Shown here: positions 1 to 10,169 of the stretch, piece by piece
Position numbering within the stretch: position 1 is the first letter of the stretch
Layout of the letters: every line of letters starts with the position of its first letter
Assembly (NCBI GenBank): GCA_902782465.1
Contig: CACZNH010000026.1
Location: forward strand, 1 to 44,244
Origin: an uncultured Bacteroidales bacterium
GTDB taxonomy: Bacteria; Bacteroidota; Bacteroidia; Bacteroidales; Muribaculaceae
Length of the DNA: 44,244 bases
Direction: 5' to 3'
Position numbers and translations under genes: made by a program
The notes under the pieces: generated by a model
The model's database searches: none
The model's input: only the letters and a program-made list of their open reading frames with translations
What the model was told of the DNA's origin: nothing

Positions 1-97
1 ATATTATATGTATAATAATAAAAATTTTATAATCAATTTGCTTAATTTCCCGCCCGCAGGGCGGTTATAATCCTTGCAATTGAATTATGACACGGCC
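1..97 (-). repeat. Left copy of a 97-bp inverted repeat
   Basis: The reverse complement of 1-97 matches 13605-13701 base for base without gaps except three substitutions. It holds a small GC-rich palindrome (49-63, CCCGCCCGCAGGGCG region) and an AT-rich half. It lies 21 bp beyond the recA stop. The copy may continue past the window edge. Confidence 0.9.
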
Positions 98-118
98 TCC
101 AATTCCGTGTGAGGCAAT

Positions 119-1162
<1,044 letters not shown>

Positions 1163-1210
1163 ATTCAGTAGGTTTTATTTTGTGTTATTTTTGGTTGCAA
1201 ATCCAACTTA

Positions 1211-1218
1211 CAAAATTA
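1211..1218 (-). promoter_or_regulatory. Candidate -7 box for recA
   Basis: Read on the minus strand this is TAATTTTG, matching the Bacteroidetes TAnnTTTG -7 consensus about 50 bp before the recA start. No TTG -33 element sits at the usual 19-20 bp spacing, so the assignment is tentative. Confidence 0.45.
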
Positions 1219-1286
1219 CAGAAAAAATCATTGAGATGGTGTTCAATTGACGAGAAGTTTTCAGAAGATAAAAAAATATTGTCCAA

Positions 1287-1320
1287 TTTGCCACGGATTG
1301 AGAAAAAGTGTGTAAATTTG
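1287..1320 (+). promoter_or_regulatory. Candidate promoter of the first secreted dockerin protein
   Basis: TTTG at 1287-1290 and TAAATTTG at 1313-1320 resemble the Bacteroidetes -33/-7 pair, with a slightly long 22-bp spacer. Transcription would begin near 1327 and give an AT-rich leader of about 50 nt without a Shine-Dalgarno site before the ATG at 1378. Confidence 0.55.
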
Positions 1321-1377
1321 CCCAATTATAAGATGTTGAACTTATCATTATTAACCATTTAATAAACTATCATTGCA

Positions 1378-3894
1378 ATGAGGAAATTATTTACGTTATT
1401 AACCTTGTGTCTGCTGGCTAGTGCAGCTTGGGCAGGCGATGTCGAGTTCGTGGCTGGTGTCGACAATGGCAACAGCACTGGCGAGCGTGCCCCTTACACC
1501 ATCGAGAAGGAAGGTGTAAAGATTGAAGTGAGCGACGGCTTGGCCAACACCAACCAGTATCGCATGTACAAAGGCAGCACGACGACCATCAGCTCTACGG
1601 CTGGTGCCATCACCAAGATTGTGTTTGAGTGCACTGCCAACGATGATGCTCAGTATGGTCCCGGTTGCTTCACTGCAACCCCTGGTGACTATTCCTACTC
1701 TGGCAAGATCGGTACTTGGACCGGTTCTGCTGAGAGCATCGTGTTCACCGCTGCCACCAATCAGGTGCGTGCCACCAAGATTACGGTGACCACCTCGGCC
1801 AGCGGTCTTGCTGCTCCCGCATTCTCGCCCAAGGCCGGTACCTACTACGAGCCGTTCAAAGTGACCATCACTTGCGCTTCGCAGGGTGCCAAGATTTACT
1901 ACACTACCGACGGTAACGATCCCACTACCGCTTCGACTCAGTACACCGCCCCCATCCAGGTGAACGGTGACATGACCATCAAGGCCATCTCGGCCCTCAA
2001 TGGCAAGACGAGCGAAGTGGCCACCGCCAAGTATGTGATTACCACTCCCGTTGTGGTGAACAGTATTGCTGAGTTCCAGGCTCTTGCCGATAACACGGCT
2101 GCTAAGTTCGCCAATCCCGTCTATGCACTGGCTCAGAACAAGGGCTACCTTTACGTGAAGGACAACACGGGTTACGCCCTGTTCTACGGTGACTGCGGCC
2201 AGTCGTACGTCAACGGTGACAAGATTCCCGCCGGTTTCTGCGGTACCAAGACGACCTATGCCGGTGAGCCCGAGTTCCAGTGGCTTGAGGGCTTCAAGGC
2301 TGCCGAGGGCAACACCCCGATTGCTCCTGTAGAGCTTCCCGCCGACCAGGTAGGTCATGGCACGTTTGGCCAGTATGTTGTGATGTATGGCGTCACCATT
2401 ACCCTTAACGAGGACGGCAAGAACTACACCCTGACTGACAAGAACGGCAAGACCTGCGCCGTTTACTTCGGCAACATGGGTGCTTCTGTTCCCACCAATT
2501 TGAGTGGCAGTTACAATGTGAAGGGCATTGTCGGCTCCTATGGCAACACCAACACCATCTATCAGTTGCTGCCCACCGAGGTGACACCCGTATTTGACCA
2601 TCCTGTAGGTCTGGGTGACCTGGGCGACCTGCCTGATGACACTGAGACTGCTGTAATCTTGACCTATGAAGCTACTGTGCTTGGCCAGAGCGGTTCCTAC
2701 CTCTATCTGATGGACGAAACGGGTTATGGCCTTGTTTATGGCAGTTGTGGCAAGACCTATAAGCAGGGTGACGTAATCCCTGGTGGCTACAGCGGTATCA
2801 AGAAGACCTATGACATGGAGCCTGAATTGACCTTCGTGAAGGACGGTATCCAGCTGTCTGGCTTTGGAAACTCCATCAGGAACATCGGTGAGCCTGAGCC
2901 TGAGGCAATTGCAACGCTCAAGGAGGTTAACCACGACAACTGGGGCAAGTATATCAAGATCAAGGTAAAGGTGAATACCGGCAACCAGACCTTTGAAGAT
3001 GAGCAAGGTAATACAATCGGCTATTATGACCGTTTTGGCTGTGCCTTCCCCACCGATGGTGACTTCCACGAGGTTCATGCTATTGTGGGTTCCTACAAGA
3101 CCAACTATCAGCTCCTGCCCGTCAAGTTTAAAATTGACATTGTCCCCGTTCTTGTAAGCAGCATCTACGAGCTGTATGCATTGCCCGAGGGCGGTTATGG
3201 TGAATTCACCACTCCGCTGACCGCTGTTTATCAGTGCCCGACTAAGCCTTACCTGTATGTTCAGGATGCCACTGGCAAGGTAAGTCTGGTCTATGGCTCG
3301 GTTCCTGAGCAGTTTGTTAACGGTGACATCATCAAGAAGGGCGCTACCGCTACCTGGTCACTCTATCCCAAGACCAACGGCTACCAGCAGATGGTTCCCC
3401 TGGAGGGTACCTTCGTTAAGGATGGTCATGGCGCTGCTGTGAAGCCCATTACCATCACGATTGAGGACATCTCGCAGAACAATGTTCACGGTTATCTGCG
3501 TCTCGAGGAAATGACGATTACTCCCACCGACGATCCCAAGAAGTTTAATATGGTGGATGTGGACGATGAGAAGATCCTGCTCTTCAACCAGTTCGTGATG
3601 GAACTGCCCGAGTTTGATCCCAACACTACCTATGATGTAGAGGGCTTCCTGAGCATCTACAATGGCGAGCGCGAAATCTTCGTCAACAAGGTTGAGAAGC
3701 ATGGCCAAGGCGACTGGCTCAAGGGTGACGTGAACGGTGACGGTTCGGTCAACATTACCGACATCAACGTGCTCATCAGCATCATCCTGGGTGCTAACAT
3801 GGATGACGCCACCATGAAGCGTGCCGACGTCAACGAGGATGGCAGCATCAACATCAGCGACATCAACGAGGTGATTGCCATCATCCTCAAGTAA
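1378..3894 (+). CDS. Secreted multidomain protein with chitobiase-like and dockerin-like modules
   Basis: 838 residues beginning with a signal peptide (MRKLFTLLTLCLLASAAWAG, cleavage near 20). Residues 21-140 form a beta-rich N-terminal module. Residues 147-221 match the chitobiase/beta-hexosaminidase C-terminal type (GAKIYYTTDGNDPT). From about 225 to 770 there are repeated OB-fold-like modules with the recurring pattern YLYVKDNTGYALFYG...NGDKIPAGF. The last 56 residues carry two dockerin-type calcium loops (DVNGDGSVNITD and DVNEDGSINISD). No catalytic domain is recognisable, so the role may be binding or scaffolding at the surface; this is inference. A closely similar paralogue follows at 4244. 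No cohesin gene is present in the window. Confidence 0.85.
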   Translation: MRKLFTLLTLCLLASAAWAGDVEFVAGVDNGNSTGERAPYTIEKEGVKIEVSDGLANTNQYRMYKGSTTTISSTAGAITKIVFECTANDDAQYGPGCFTATPGDYSYSGKIGTWTGSAESIVFTAATNQVRATKITVTTSASGLAAPAFSPKAGTYYEPFKVTITCASQGAKIYYTTDGNDPTTASTQYTAPIQVNGDMTIKAISALNGKTSEVATAKYVITTPVVVNSIAEFQALADNTAAKFANPVYALAQNKGYLYVKDNTGYALFYGDCGQSYVNGDKIPAGFCGTKTTYAGEPEFQWLEGFKAAEGNTPIAPVELPADQVGHGTFGQYVVMYGVTITLNEDGKNYTLTDKNGKTCAVYFGNMGASVPTNLSGSYNVKGIVGSYGNTNTIYQLLPTEVTPVFDHPVGLGDLGDLPDDTETAVILTYEATVLGQSGSYLYLMDETGYGLVYGSCGKTYKQGDVIPGGYSGIKKTYDMEPELTFVKDGIQLSGFGNSIRNIGEPEPEAIATLKEVNHDNWGKYIKIKVKVNTGNQTFEDEQGNTIGYYDRFGCAFPTDGDFHEVHAIVGSYKTNYQLLPVKFKIDIVPVLVSSIYELYALPEGGYGEFTTPLTAVYQCPTKPYLYVQDATGKVSLVYGSVPEQFVNGDIIKKGATATWSLYPKTNGYQQMVPLEGTFVKDGHGAAVKPITITIEDISQNNVHGYLRLEEMTITPTDDPKKFNMVDVDDEKILLFNQFVMELPEFDPNTTYDVEGFLSIYNGEREIFVNKVEKHGQGDWLKGDVNGDGSVNITDINVLISIILGANMDDATMKRADVNEDGSINISDINEVIAIILK

Positions 3895-3929
3895 TCCGTT
3901 AGCGGTTTACTGAAATCACAATTTATAGA

Positions 3930-3968
3930 AATGTGGTTCCGCCGGGGGGTGGAGCCACATTTTTTTTG
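3930..3968 (+). terminator. Rho-independent terminator after the first secreted protein
   Basis: An 11-bp stem pairs 3930-3940 with 3951-3961 (one G-U pair) around a GC-rich loop and runs directly into a T tract at 3961-3967. It closes the transcript of the upstream gene before the promoter at 3986-4016. Confidence 0.9.
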
Positions 3969-3985
3969 TTTTCTTGAAAAAATGG

Positions 3986-4016
3986 TTGTGCGGTTCGCGA
4001 AAAGTTTGTACCTTTG
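3986..4016 (+). promoter_or_regulatory. Promoter of the second secreted dockerin protein
   Basis: TTG at 3986-3988 and TACCTTTG at 4009-4016 are spaced by 20 bp, a close match to the Bacteroidetes -33/-7 arrangement. The predicted start site near 4023 gives an unusually long untranslated leader of about 220 nt. Confidence 0.75.
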
Positions 4017-4243
4017 TGGGCAAAACAATTGCAAATGAGCGGATTCAGCTTCAATTACCGCAGTAAACAGGGAATGCACCCGCCTGTCGGGAACTTCCCC
4101 CAGCTGAATGCCGCGCCTTTTTTTATCCCCTGCCTTGAGAGACACGCCCCATCGTTTACCCTATCGATGCTTGCTGATGCCGGTTCGCCCACAATCCACC
4201 TAATTATTATAATGTGTTTTATTCTTTTCAATTATTACCCACT

Positions 4244-6796
4244 ATGCGCAAGTTTCTTACTTTTCTGTTGTTGAGTCTGATGACGACTATGGCCTGGGGT
4301 GTGAAAATTGTCACCTTTATCCCTGGAGAAGTCGCTGTGCCCACTGACCCGGGCGACGTCTGCATGTCTCGTGATTGTGTTACCATCTGTTGTAGCAATG
4401 GTTGGTTCAACGCAAATCAGTTCCGTTTTTATAAGGGCTCGACTGTGACGGCCACTTCGACCTGTGGCCCTATCATCAAGATTGAGTTTGTCTGCATTGG
4501 CAGTGGCGACGCCCAGTATGGCCCCGGTTGCTTCACCGCCACCCCTGGCGATTACAGCTACGAGGACAAGACTGGTGTCTGGGAGGGAGCATCAACTCAG
4601 GTTCAGTTCACTGCAGTGACTAACCAGGTGCGTGCTGTCAGGATTGATGTTTACGTTGATGAAGGAGCGGTGTATCCGCCTAAAATCACTCCCGCTGGGG
4701 GTACCTACTTTGAGCCTGTCACGGTGACCATGACCTGCCAGACTGAAGGTGCCAACATCTATTACACGCTTACCGGCATCAGTGTCCCCACTACCGCTTC
4801 AACGCAGTACACGGGACCCTTCACGCTCGAGAGCGATGCCAAGGTCCAGGCGATAGCTGAGCTTGACGGCGAGGTGAGCTATGTGGCGAGAGCCAACTAT
4901 GTGATTCTGGACCCTGTTGTGGTGAACAGCATTGCCGAGTATCAGATGCTGGACGACGAAACGACCACCAGGTTTGCCAATCCCGTCTATGTCACGGCCC
5001 AGAACAATCGTTACTTGTATGTGAAGGACAACACGGGCTACGCCGTGTTCTACGGCGACTGTGGGCAGACCTACGTGAATGGTGACGAGATTCCCGCTGG
5101 CTTCTATGGCAATAAGACGACATACAGCTGCGAACCCGAGTTGAACCACATTGGCTGCTTCCAGCCTGCAGCTTCCAATAGCCCCATCGACCCCGAGCTG
5201 ATTACTGCCGACCAAATCGGGCCGGCCACGTTTGCCCATTATGTCATGATGAAAAATGTGACCTTGAGTGCAGAAGACAACGAGACATATATCCTCACCG
5301 ATGCCGAAGGCAACAGTTGTCAGGTTTACTTCCGCAGCATGGGTGCCACTCCGCCCATCGACTTGACGCGCACCTACGACATCATCGGCGTTGTGGGCTC
5401 TTATGGACATGGTGATGATTGCTTTTATCAGCTCCTGCCCACCAGAGTGTTAAGCTCGGAACCTCTCATTGGATTCGGTTTGCTTGAAGACATTGATGAT
5501 GAAACCGAGCTGACGATGGACTATGATGCAACGGTTATCGCCCAAACGGGGAACTACCTGTATGCCTTTGACCAGACGGGCTACGGCTTAGTTTATGGTA
5601 GCACGGGCCATGCCTATAAAATGGGAGATGTGATTCCCGCTGGATTTGGTGGTAAGAAGAATACTTATAACTGTGAGCCTGAACTGATGAACCCCCATGA
5701 CTTCCAAGCACCGATTGCCACTGTGACACTGGAGGCTGAGGAAATCACTATCGACGAGGTGAACCACTCCACGTGGGGGCACTATGTGGTTCTCCGCAAT
5801 GTGAGGTTTAATCCGGCTGACAAGTTCATCTTGGACCAGGAGGGCAATAGCTGCAACTATTTCAATCGCTTCGGGATTGAAATACCCGAGGATTCAGAGA
5901 CGGTGTGTGATGTCTATGGTGTGGTAGGCTCTTGGCGCAGTAGTAATAGTGGCTGCATCTATCAGATTCTGCCCTTGCGCATCGGGGATGATGTTGCTCC
6001 TCCCAAGGTATGTTGCATCGAGGACCTGCTCAGATTCCCCAACGGTCATGTGGTGGAATTTGAGTGCCCCCTCATCGTGGTATACCAGTCTGGCGTGAGA
6101 CTCTACGTTAAAGACAAATGCGACCAATATACGCTCATATGCGGCCATATGGACGGCACCTTTGCTCCTGGTGACTCCATCATCGGCTGCGTCAGCTGGA
6201 CACTCTATCCGTCAACCAATGGCTTTGTGCAGCTGGTGCCCGTTGGCGACTGGCAACTGGTGGCCCATGGCCCGGCGATTCCTCCCCAAGGACCGTACGC
6301 CATCGAGGACATTACCCAGGACATGATTCACATGTATATCTACTTCGAGGACATGACTGTTACCAAGAAAGATGACAGCTATGGCGACCGTTACTACACG
6401 ATGTCCGACGAGTGGGGTAGTGAGATGCAGCTGTACAATCAGCTCGGCATCGAGATCCCCACAGGTGATGCTGTACCCTATGGTTATGGTGACGTGAATG
6501 ACGACGGTGTAGTCAATATCATAGACGTGAATGCCATTATCTACTTTATCCTGTACGGCAAGTATGATAATCATGTTGGCTCCACCAACGGTGACGGCGA
6601 AAACAAGTGGGAGCATTGCCGTGTTGAAGGCTTCTTGTCCATGTACCACAACGAGTTTGAGTTGTTCCCCTCTCGGGTTGCTGTTACGGGCGGAGGCGGC
6701 AACTATTGGCCTCCCGAGAAACGGTATGACCTGAACAATGACGGCATCGTCAACATCTCAGACCTCAACATCGTCATTGGCCTCATCTTGAAGTAA
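4244..6796 (+). CDS. Secreted multidomain protein, paralogue of 1378-3894, with a split dockerin-like module
   Basis: The ATG at 4244 starts a clean signal peptide (MRKFLTFLLLSLMTTMAWG); a GTG 30 bp upstream would add hydrophobic residues and is less likely. The product of 850 residues follows the domain order of its neighbour: a beta-rich module (shared run AQYGPGCFTATPGDYSY), a chitobiase-like module (ANIYYTLTG), then repeated OB-fold-like modules (YLYVKDNTGYAVFYGDCGQ). One calcium loop (GDVNDDGVVNIIDVN, from residue 749) lies inside the last OB-like module, before the VEGFLSMY strand that precedes the dockerin in the paralogue. The second loop (DLNNDGIVNISD) ends the protein. It probably arose by tandem duplication. 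No enzymatic motif is visible. Confidence 0.83.
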   Translation: MRKFLTFLLLSLMTTMAWGVKIVTFIPGEVAVPTDPGDVCMSRDCVTICCSNGWFNANQFRFYKGSTVTATSTCGPIIKIEFVCIGSGDAQYGPGCFTATPGDYSYEDKTGVWEGASTQVQFTAVTNQVRAVRIDVYVDEGAVYPPKITPAGGTYFEPVTVTMTCQTEGANIYYTLTGISVPTTASTQYTGPFTLESDAKVQAIAELDGEVSYVARANYVILDPVVVNSIAEYQMLDDETTTRFANPVYVTAQNNRYLYVKDNTGYAVFYGDCGQTYVNGDEIPAGFYGNKTTYSCEPELNHIGCFQPAASNSPIDPELITADQIGPATFAHYVMMKNVTLSAEDNETYILTDAEGNSCQVYFRSMGATPPIDLTRTYDIIGVVGSYGHGDDCFYQLLPTRVLSSEPLIGFGLLEDIDDETELTMDYDATVIAQTGNYLYAFDQTGYGLVYGSTGHAYKMGDVIPAGFGGKKNTYNCEPELMNPHDFQAPIATVTLEAEEITIDEVNHSTWGHYVVLRNVRFNPADKFILDQEGNSCNYFNRFGIEIPEDSETVCDVYGVVGSWRSSNSGCIYQILPLRIGDDVAPPKVCCIEDLLRFPNGHVVEFECPLIVVYQSGVRLYVKDKCDQYTLICGHMDGTFAPGDSIIGCVSWTLYPSTNGFVQLVPVGDWQLVAHGPAIPPQGPYAIEDITQDMIHMYIYFEDMTVTKKDDSYGDRYYTMSDEWGSEMQLYNQLGIEIPTGDAVPYGYGDVNDDGVVNIIDVNAIIYFILYGKYDNHVGSTNGDGENKWEHCRVEGFLSMYHNEFELFPSRVAVTGGGGNYWPPEKRYDLNNDGIVNISDLNIVIGLILK

Positions 6797-6827
6797 TCAT
6801 CCGTTGAGGTCTCTCCAATGAACCAGC

Positions 6828-6874
6828 GCCAGCGCTGAGGGAATGCGTGTCCCTCAGCGCTGGCACCATTTTTT
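6828..6874 (+). terminator. Strong terminator between convergent genes
   Basis: A perfect 15-bp stem pairs 6828-6842 with 6850-6864, with a 7-nt loop, followed by T6 at 6869-6874. The opposite gene ends at 6889 and the same hairpin may serve the minus strand, though it has fewer T residues there. Confidence 0.92.
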
Positions 6875-6888
6875 ATATAATCGGTTTC

Positions 6889-8385
6889 TTACTTGAAGAA
6901 GCGGCCGATGACGGGTGCTTTGGCTAGCATTTGGCCCAGGTGCTCCTTGCGGAAGATGAAGCCCACGAAGAGCAACAGCAGCACGGTGCGGTAGGCCAGA
7001 GCAAGCCACATGTTCTCGACGGGAAGCATCATGGCGGCAAACAGGACGGCAGTCACGACAACGTAGATGCACAGGTCCCGCAGCGGATAGCGGATGGGGT
7101 AATAGCGTTGCCCCACAAGATAACTGAGCACCATTGCTGTGCCGTAGCCAGCAACGCCTCCCCATGCACATGCCATGTAGCCATACTTGGGCACGAACAG
7201 GACGTTGACGAGAATCAACACGGCGCAGCCAATGCCCGAGAACCAGGCTCCCCAAATGGTCTTGTCAATCAGCTTGTACCAGAACGACAGGTTGAAGTAG
7301 ATGCCCATCATGATTTCGGCTGCCATGACAATCGGCACGACCTTGAGGCCCGACCAGTAGTCAGGGGCGATGATGTACTTGAGCACGTCAATCCACGCCA
7401 TCACAGCCAGGAAGGCCAGCAGGGTGAAAATGACGAAATAACGCATCGCCTGGGCGTAGGTCTCGCGGCTGTCGCTGTCCTTGCTCTTGCCGAAGACAAA
7501 CGGCTCGTAGGCGTAGCGGAAGGCTTGGGTAATCAGTGCCATAATCATGGCAATCTTGACGGCAGCACCGTAGATGCCAAGCTGCGACTGCGTGTCGGCA
7601 TGGTCGCCGTAAATCTTGGGGAACATCATCTTGTCGAAGGTCTGGTTGAGGATGCCCGCGATGCCCAGCACCAGGATGGGCCAGGCATAGGAAAGCATGC
7701 GTTTCAACAATGACCAGTCGAACTTGTACTTGATGCCGAACAATTCCTTCCAGAAGAAGAACGTTACCAGGCCCGTGCAGAACAGGTTGATGAAGAAGGC
7801 ATAGCCCACACCGACGGTGGGGTCGTATATCTTGCCGATGACGTCAGGATAGCTCTTGTAGAGGACCGGCAGGGCGACGTAGTAGAGCAGGTTCAGCCCG
7901 ATGTTCAGGAAGATGAACAAGAGCTTAAGGGCTGCAAACTTGATGGGACGCCGCTGGTAGCGCAGATAGGCAAACGGAATGCACTGAAAGGCGTCAAGCG
8001 CCACGACGGCCGCCATCACGCCGATGTATTCGGGGTGTGCACTGTAGCCCATCCACCCCGCGATGCCGGGCAGGAAGACAAGCACGAGTAGCACAAACAG
8101 CAGCGAGGTGGAGCCCACGCTGATGAGCGTGGTGCTGTAGACGGTGTTGGGGTTCTCCTCGCTCTTGTTGGCAAAGCGGAAGAAACTCGTTTCCATGCCG
8201 TAGGTGAGGATGACGAGCAGCAGTGCCACATAGGCATATACGTTGGTGATGACGCCGTAGCCGCCCGATGCGGCAGTCATTTTGGCGGTATATAGCGGCA
8301 CGAGCAGATAATTCAGGAAACGTCCGATGATGCTGCTCAAGCCATAGATGGCGGTGTCTTTTGCCAGTGATTTCAGGTTAGCCAT
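6889..8385 (-). CDS. Polysaccharide/lipid-linked oligosaccharide flippase family protein
   Basis: A 498-residue polytopic inner-membrane protein with about 12-14 hydrophobic spans, typical of the Wzx/PST branch of the MOP exporter superfamily. The start MANLKSLAKDTAIYGLSSIIGRFLNYLLVPLYT is the characteristic N-terminus of Bacteroidetes flippases. Such proteins move undecaprenyl-linked sugars to the periplasmic face. The gene is the last of a minus-strand run after ruvB, separated from it by a heptad-repeat hairpin. A GGAG lies 7-10 bases before the ATG, an unusually good Shine-Dalgarno match for this group. No glycan gene cluster surrounds it, so the substrate is unknown. Confidence 0.88.
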   Translation of the reverse strand: MANLKSLAKDTAIYGLSSIIGRFLNYLLVPLYTAKMTAASGGYGVITNVYAYVALLLVILTYGMETSFFRFANKSEENPNTVYSTTLISVGSTSLLFVLLVLVFLPGIAGWMGYSAHPEYIGVMAAVVALDAFQCIPFAYLRYQRRPIKFAALKLLFIFLNIGLNLLYYVALPVLYKSYPDVIGKIYDPTVGVGYAFFINLFCTGLVTFFFWKELFGIKYKFDWSLLKRMLSYAWPILVLGIAGILNQTFDKMMFPKIYGDHADTQSQLGIYGAAVKIAMIMALITQAFRYAYEPFVFGKSKDSDSRETYAQAMRYFVIFTLLAFLAVMAWIDVLKYIIAPDYWSGLKVVPIVMAAEIMMGIYFNLSFWYKLIDKTIWGAWFSGIGCAVLILVNVLFVPKYGYMACAWGGVAGYGTAMVLSYLVGQRYYPIRYPLRDLCIYVVVTAVLFAAMMLPVENMWLALAYRTVLLLLFVGFIFRKEHLGQMLAKAPVIGRFFK

Positions 8386-8392
8386 TTATCTC

Positions 8393-8470
8393 CAGTTTTC
8401 AGTTTTCAGTTTTCAGTTTTCAGTTGAGTGCGGATGCCGCTGACAACTGACGACTGACAACTGAAAACTC
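8393..8470 (-). repeat. Heptad-repeat hairpin between ruvB and the flippase gene
   Basis: Plus-strand positions 8393-8425 hold four CAGTTTT units plus CAGTT. The core GCGGATGCCGC (8430-8440) can fold as a small stem. Positions 8441-8470 carry the reverse orientation (GACAACTGA, AACTGAAAAC). The element fills the whole spacer, begins at the ruvB TGA and ends just before the Shine-Dalgarno of the flippase gene. A 28-bp central segment is matched with a single change at 10120-10147. Confidence 0.85.
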
Positions 8471-9491
8471 AATTAAAAATTGACCCTACTTCGCCAGGGC
8501 GCTCGCGCTTCAGGTGGTTATAGGCAAGCATGGTCGCCTCACGGCCGCGCGGAGTGCGGTTGATGAAGCCTTCCTTGATGAGGTAGGGCTCATAGACCTC
8601 CTCGATGGTGCCGGCATCCTCGTTCATCGCCGTGGCGATGGTGTTCAGGCCCACGGGACCGCCGCCGAACTTGTCGATGATGGTCAGCAGAATCTTGTTG
8701 TCAATCTCGTCGAGGCCATATTTGTCGATATTCAGCGCCTCGAGGGCGTAGCGGGCGATTTCCAGGTCGATGCGGCCACTGCCCTTGACCTGGGCAAAGT
8801 CGCGCACGCGGCGCAGCAGCGAGTTGGCGATGCGGGGCGTGCCACGGCTGCGCAGGGCAATCTCGATGGCGGCCTTGTCGTCGATGGGCACCGCCAGCAG
8901 GCGTGCCGAACGCTTGATGATGCCTTCCAGCACCTTGTGGTCATAGTACTCCAGGTGGCAGTTGATGCCGAAACGGGCACGCAACGGCGAGGTGAGCAGG
9001 CCGCTGCGGGTGGTGGCACCGATGAGGGTGAACGGGGCGAGGGTGAGCTGCACCGAGCGGGCTCCGGGACCCTTGTCAATCATGATGTCGATGCGGTAGT
9101 CCTCCATCGCACTGTAGAGGTATTCCTCTACGATGGGGCTCAGGCGGTGAATCTCGTCAATGAACAGCACATCGTTCTCGTCGAGCGACGTCAACAGGCC
9201 TGCCAGGTCGCCCGGCTTGTCGAGCACGGGACCTGACGTGACCTTGAAGCCCACGCCCAGCTCGTTGGCGATGATATTGCTCAATGTGGTCTTGCCCAGA
9301 CCTGGAGGACCGTGGAAGAGCACGTGGTCGAGCGACTCGCCGCGCAGCTTGGCGGCAGCAACAAACACGCGCAGGTTCTCGATGATTTTGTCCTGACCCG
9401 CGAAGTCCTCAAAGCGCACAGGGCGCAACGCCCGCTCAAAGTCCTGGTCGGTCTTGAGCGACTCGCGTCTGATGTCAAATTCCTCGTCCAT
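8469..9491 (-). CDS. ruvB: Holliday junction branch migration ATPase RuvB
   Basis: A 340-residue AAA+ motor that, with RuvA, drives branch migration of Holliday junctions before RuvC cleavage. Visible motifs are Walker [10 protein letters not shown], Walker B FIDEIHRL, the family segment GPGARSVQL, sensor 1 GATTRSGLL with LRARFG following, and a C-terminal winged helix ([22 protein letters not shown]...[16 protein letters not shown]). The start MDEEFDIR is 7 bp from the upstream gene, suggesting co-transcription. ruvA and ruvC are not in the window. Its stop codon abuts the heptad array at 8393-8470. Confidence 0.98.
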   Translation of the reverse strand: MDEEFDIRRESLKTDQDFERALRPVRFEDFAGQDKIIENLRVFVAAAKLRGESLDHVLFHGPPGLGKTTLSNIIANELGVGFKVTSGPVLDKPGDLAGLLTSLDENDVLFIDEIHRLSPIVEEYLYSAMEDYRIDIMIDKGPGARSVQLTLAPFTLIGATTRSGLLTSPLRARFGINCHLEYYDHKVLEGIIKRSARLLAVPIDDKAAIEIALRSRGTPRIANSLLRRVRDFAQVKGSGRIDLEIARYALEALNIDKYGLDEIDNKILLTIIDKFGGGPVGLNTIATAMNEDAGTIEEVYEPYLIKEGFINRTPRGREATMLAYNHLKRERPGEVGSIFN

Positions 9492-9498
9492 AGTGGTG

Positions 9499-10083
9499 TT
9501 ATTTCTTCTCCTCGGACTTCTCCTCCTGCTGGGCAGGTTGTGCTTCGGGCTTTTCTACCTTATAGGGGTTGGTCTTGATGAGGCCGCTGTCGGCTTCAAT
9601 CTTGGTGACGACATGGCGGGAATTGCCGCGCCACAGCACACCGGCCTTGTACTCGTTGTAGGTGAGGATAACGCGCTGTCCGTTGCCGGCCCAACGCATG
9701 GCCTCGCGGGCAAGGCTATCGGTGGGGATGGAGAACATGAAGTCGCTGTGCATGGCCACCAGGGTGTCCTCGATATAGCCCTCGCTGATCATCTCACCCT
9801 CGTAGGTCTTGAACAGGGTGCCCTCGTTGCTCACGTTCATAATCCAGCCTTTCTCCTGGCTGACGCGGTAGGGCTGGAAATAGTGTTGCCAAATCCACCA
9901 TCCCAGGAACAGGGCCATGGCAAGGATAATGAGGGCAAGCGTCAGCTTGACCGTGTAGCCGCGACGCTCGATGGTCGCTTCCTTGATTTCGCGTTCCTCG
10001 CGCTCCTGCTCGGTCTCCTGATGCTGGACTGGCTGCTCCTCGGGAGCCTCCTCGGTGAAATAATCGTTGAAATTGTCGTCCAT
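9499..10083 (-). CDS. One-TM protein of unknown function upstream of ruvB
   Basis: A 194-residue protein with an acidic, glutamate-rich cytoplasmic N-terminus (residues 1-42), one hydrophobic span (about 46-66, [19 protein letters not shown]) and a C-terminal domain of about 110 residues presumably outside the cytoplasm, ending in a lysine/glutamate tail. I do not recognise a characterised family. It sits 7 bp from ruvB and downstream of the 10170 gene, so it is probably part of the same operon, with heptad-repeat spacers on its upstream side. Confidence 0.75.
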   Translation of the reverse strand: MDDNFNDYFTEEAPEEQPVQHQETEQEREEREIKEATIERRGYTVKLTLALIILAMALFLGWWIWQHYFQPYRVSQEKGWIMNVSNEGTLFKTYEGEMISEGYIEDTLVAMHSDFMFSIPTDSLAREAMRWAGNGQRVILTYNEYKAGVLWRGNSRHVVTKIEADSGLIKTNPYKVEKPEAQPAQQEEKSEEKK

Positions 10084-10091
10084 ATATTATT

Positions 10092-10167
10092 CAGTTTTCA
10101 GTTTTCAGTTTTCAGTTTTCAGTTGAATGCGGATGCCGCTGACAACTTAAAACTTACAACTTACAAC
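10092..10167 (-). repeat. Heptad-repeat hairpin between the LPG-type gene and the one-TM gene
   Basis: Four CAGTTTT units (10092-10119) plus CAGTT, a core GCGGATGCCGC (10129-10139), then opposite-orientation heptads of the AACTTAA/AACTTAC type (10144-10167). The central part is nearly identical to 8421-8448, but the right arm uses a different heptad variant, so the two are related rather than simple copies. Confidence 0.85.
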
Positions 10168-10169
10168 TA

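Larger units (their letters stand above)
3895..4243 (+). other. Intergenic stretch: terminator, promoter and long leader
   Basis: The 349-bp gap between the two paralogous secreted proteins holds the terminator at 3930-3968, a promoter at 3986-4016 and a leader of roughly 220 nt before the ATG at 4244. The leader is more GC-rich in its first half and contains a T tract (4122-4128). An open frame starting at 4035 overlaps the next gene but shows no recognisable protein character. No riboswitch class was recognised. Confidence 0.6.

Noticed and set aside
90-110. Hairpin after recA as a terminator
   Set aside because: Only a 6-bp stem with a 9-nt loop and no T tract; too weak to call.
1399-3078. 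559-codon minus-strand frame opposite the first secreted protein
   Set aside because: Antisense shadow; the plus strand has a signal peptide, repeats, promoter and terminator that fit.
4035-4274. Possible small gene or leader peptide upstream of the second secreted protein
   Set aside because: It overlaps the signal peptide of the next gene out of frame, has no recognised character and an odd composition; kept only as a leader-region note.
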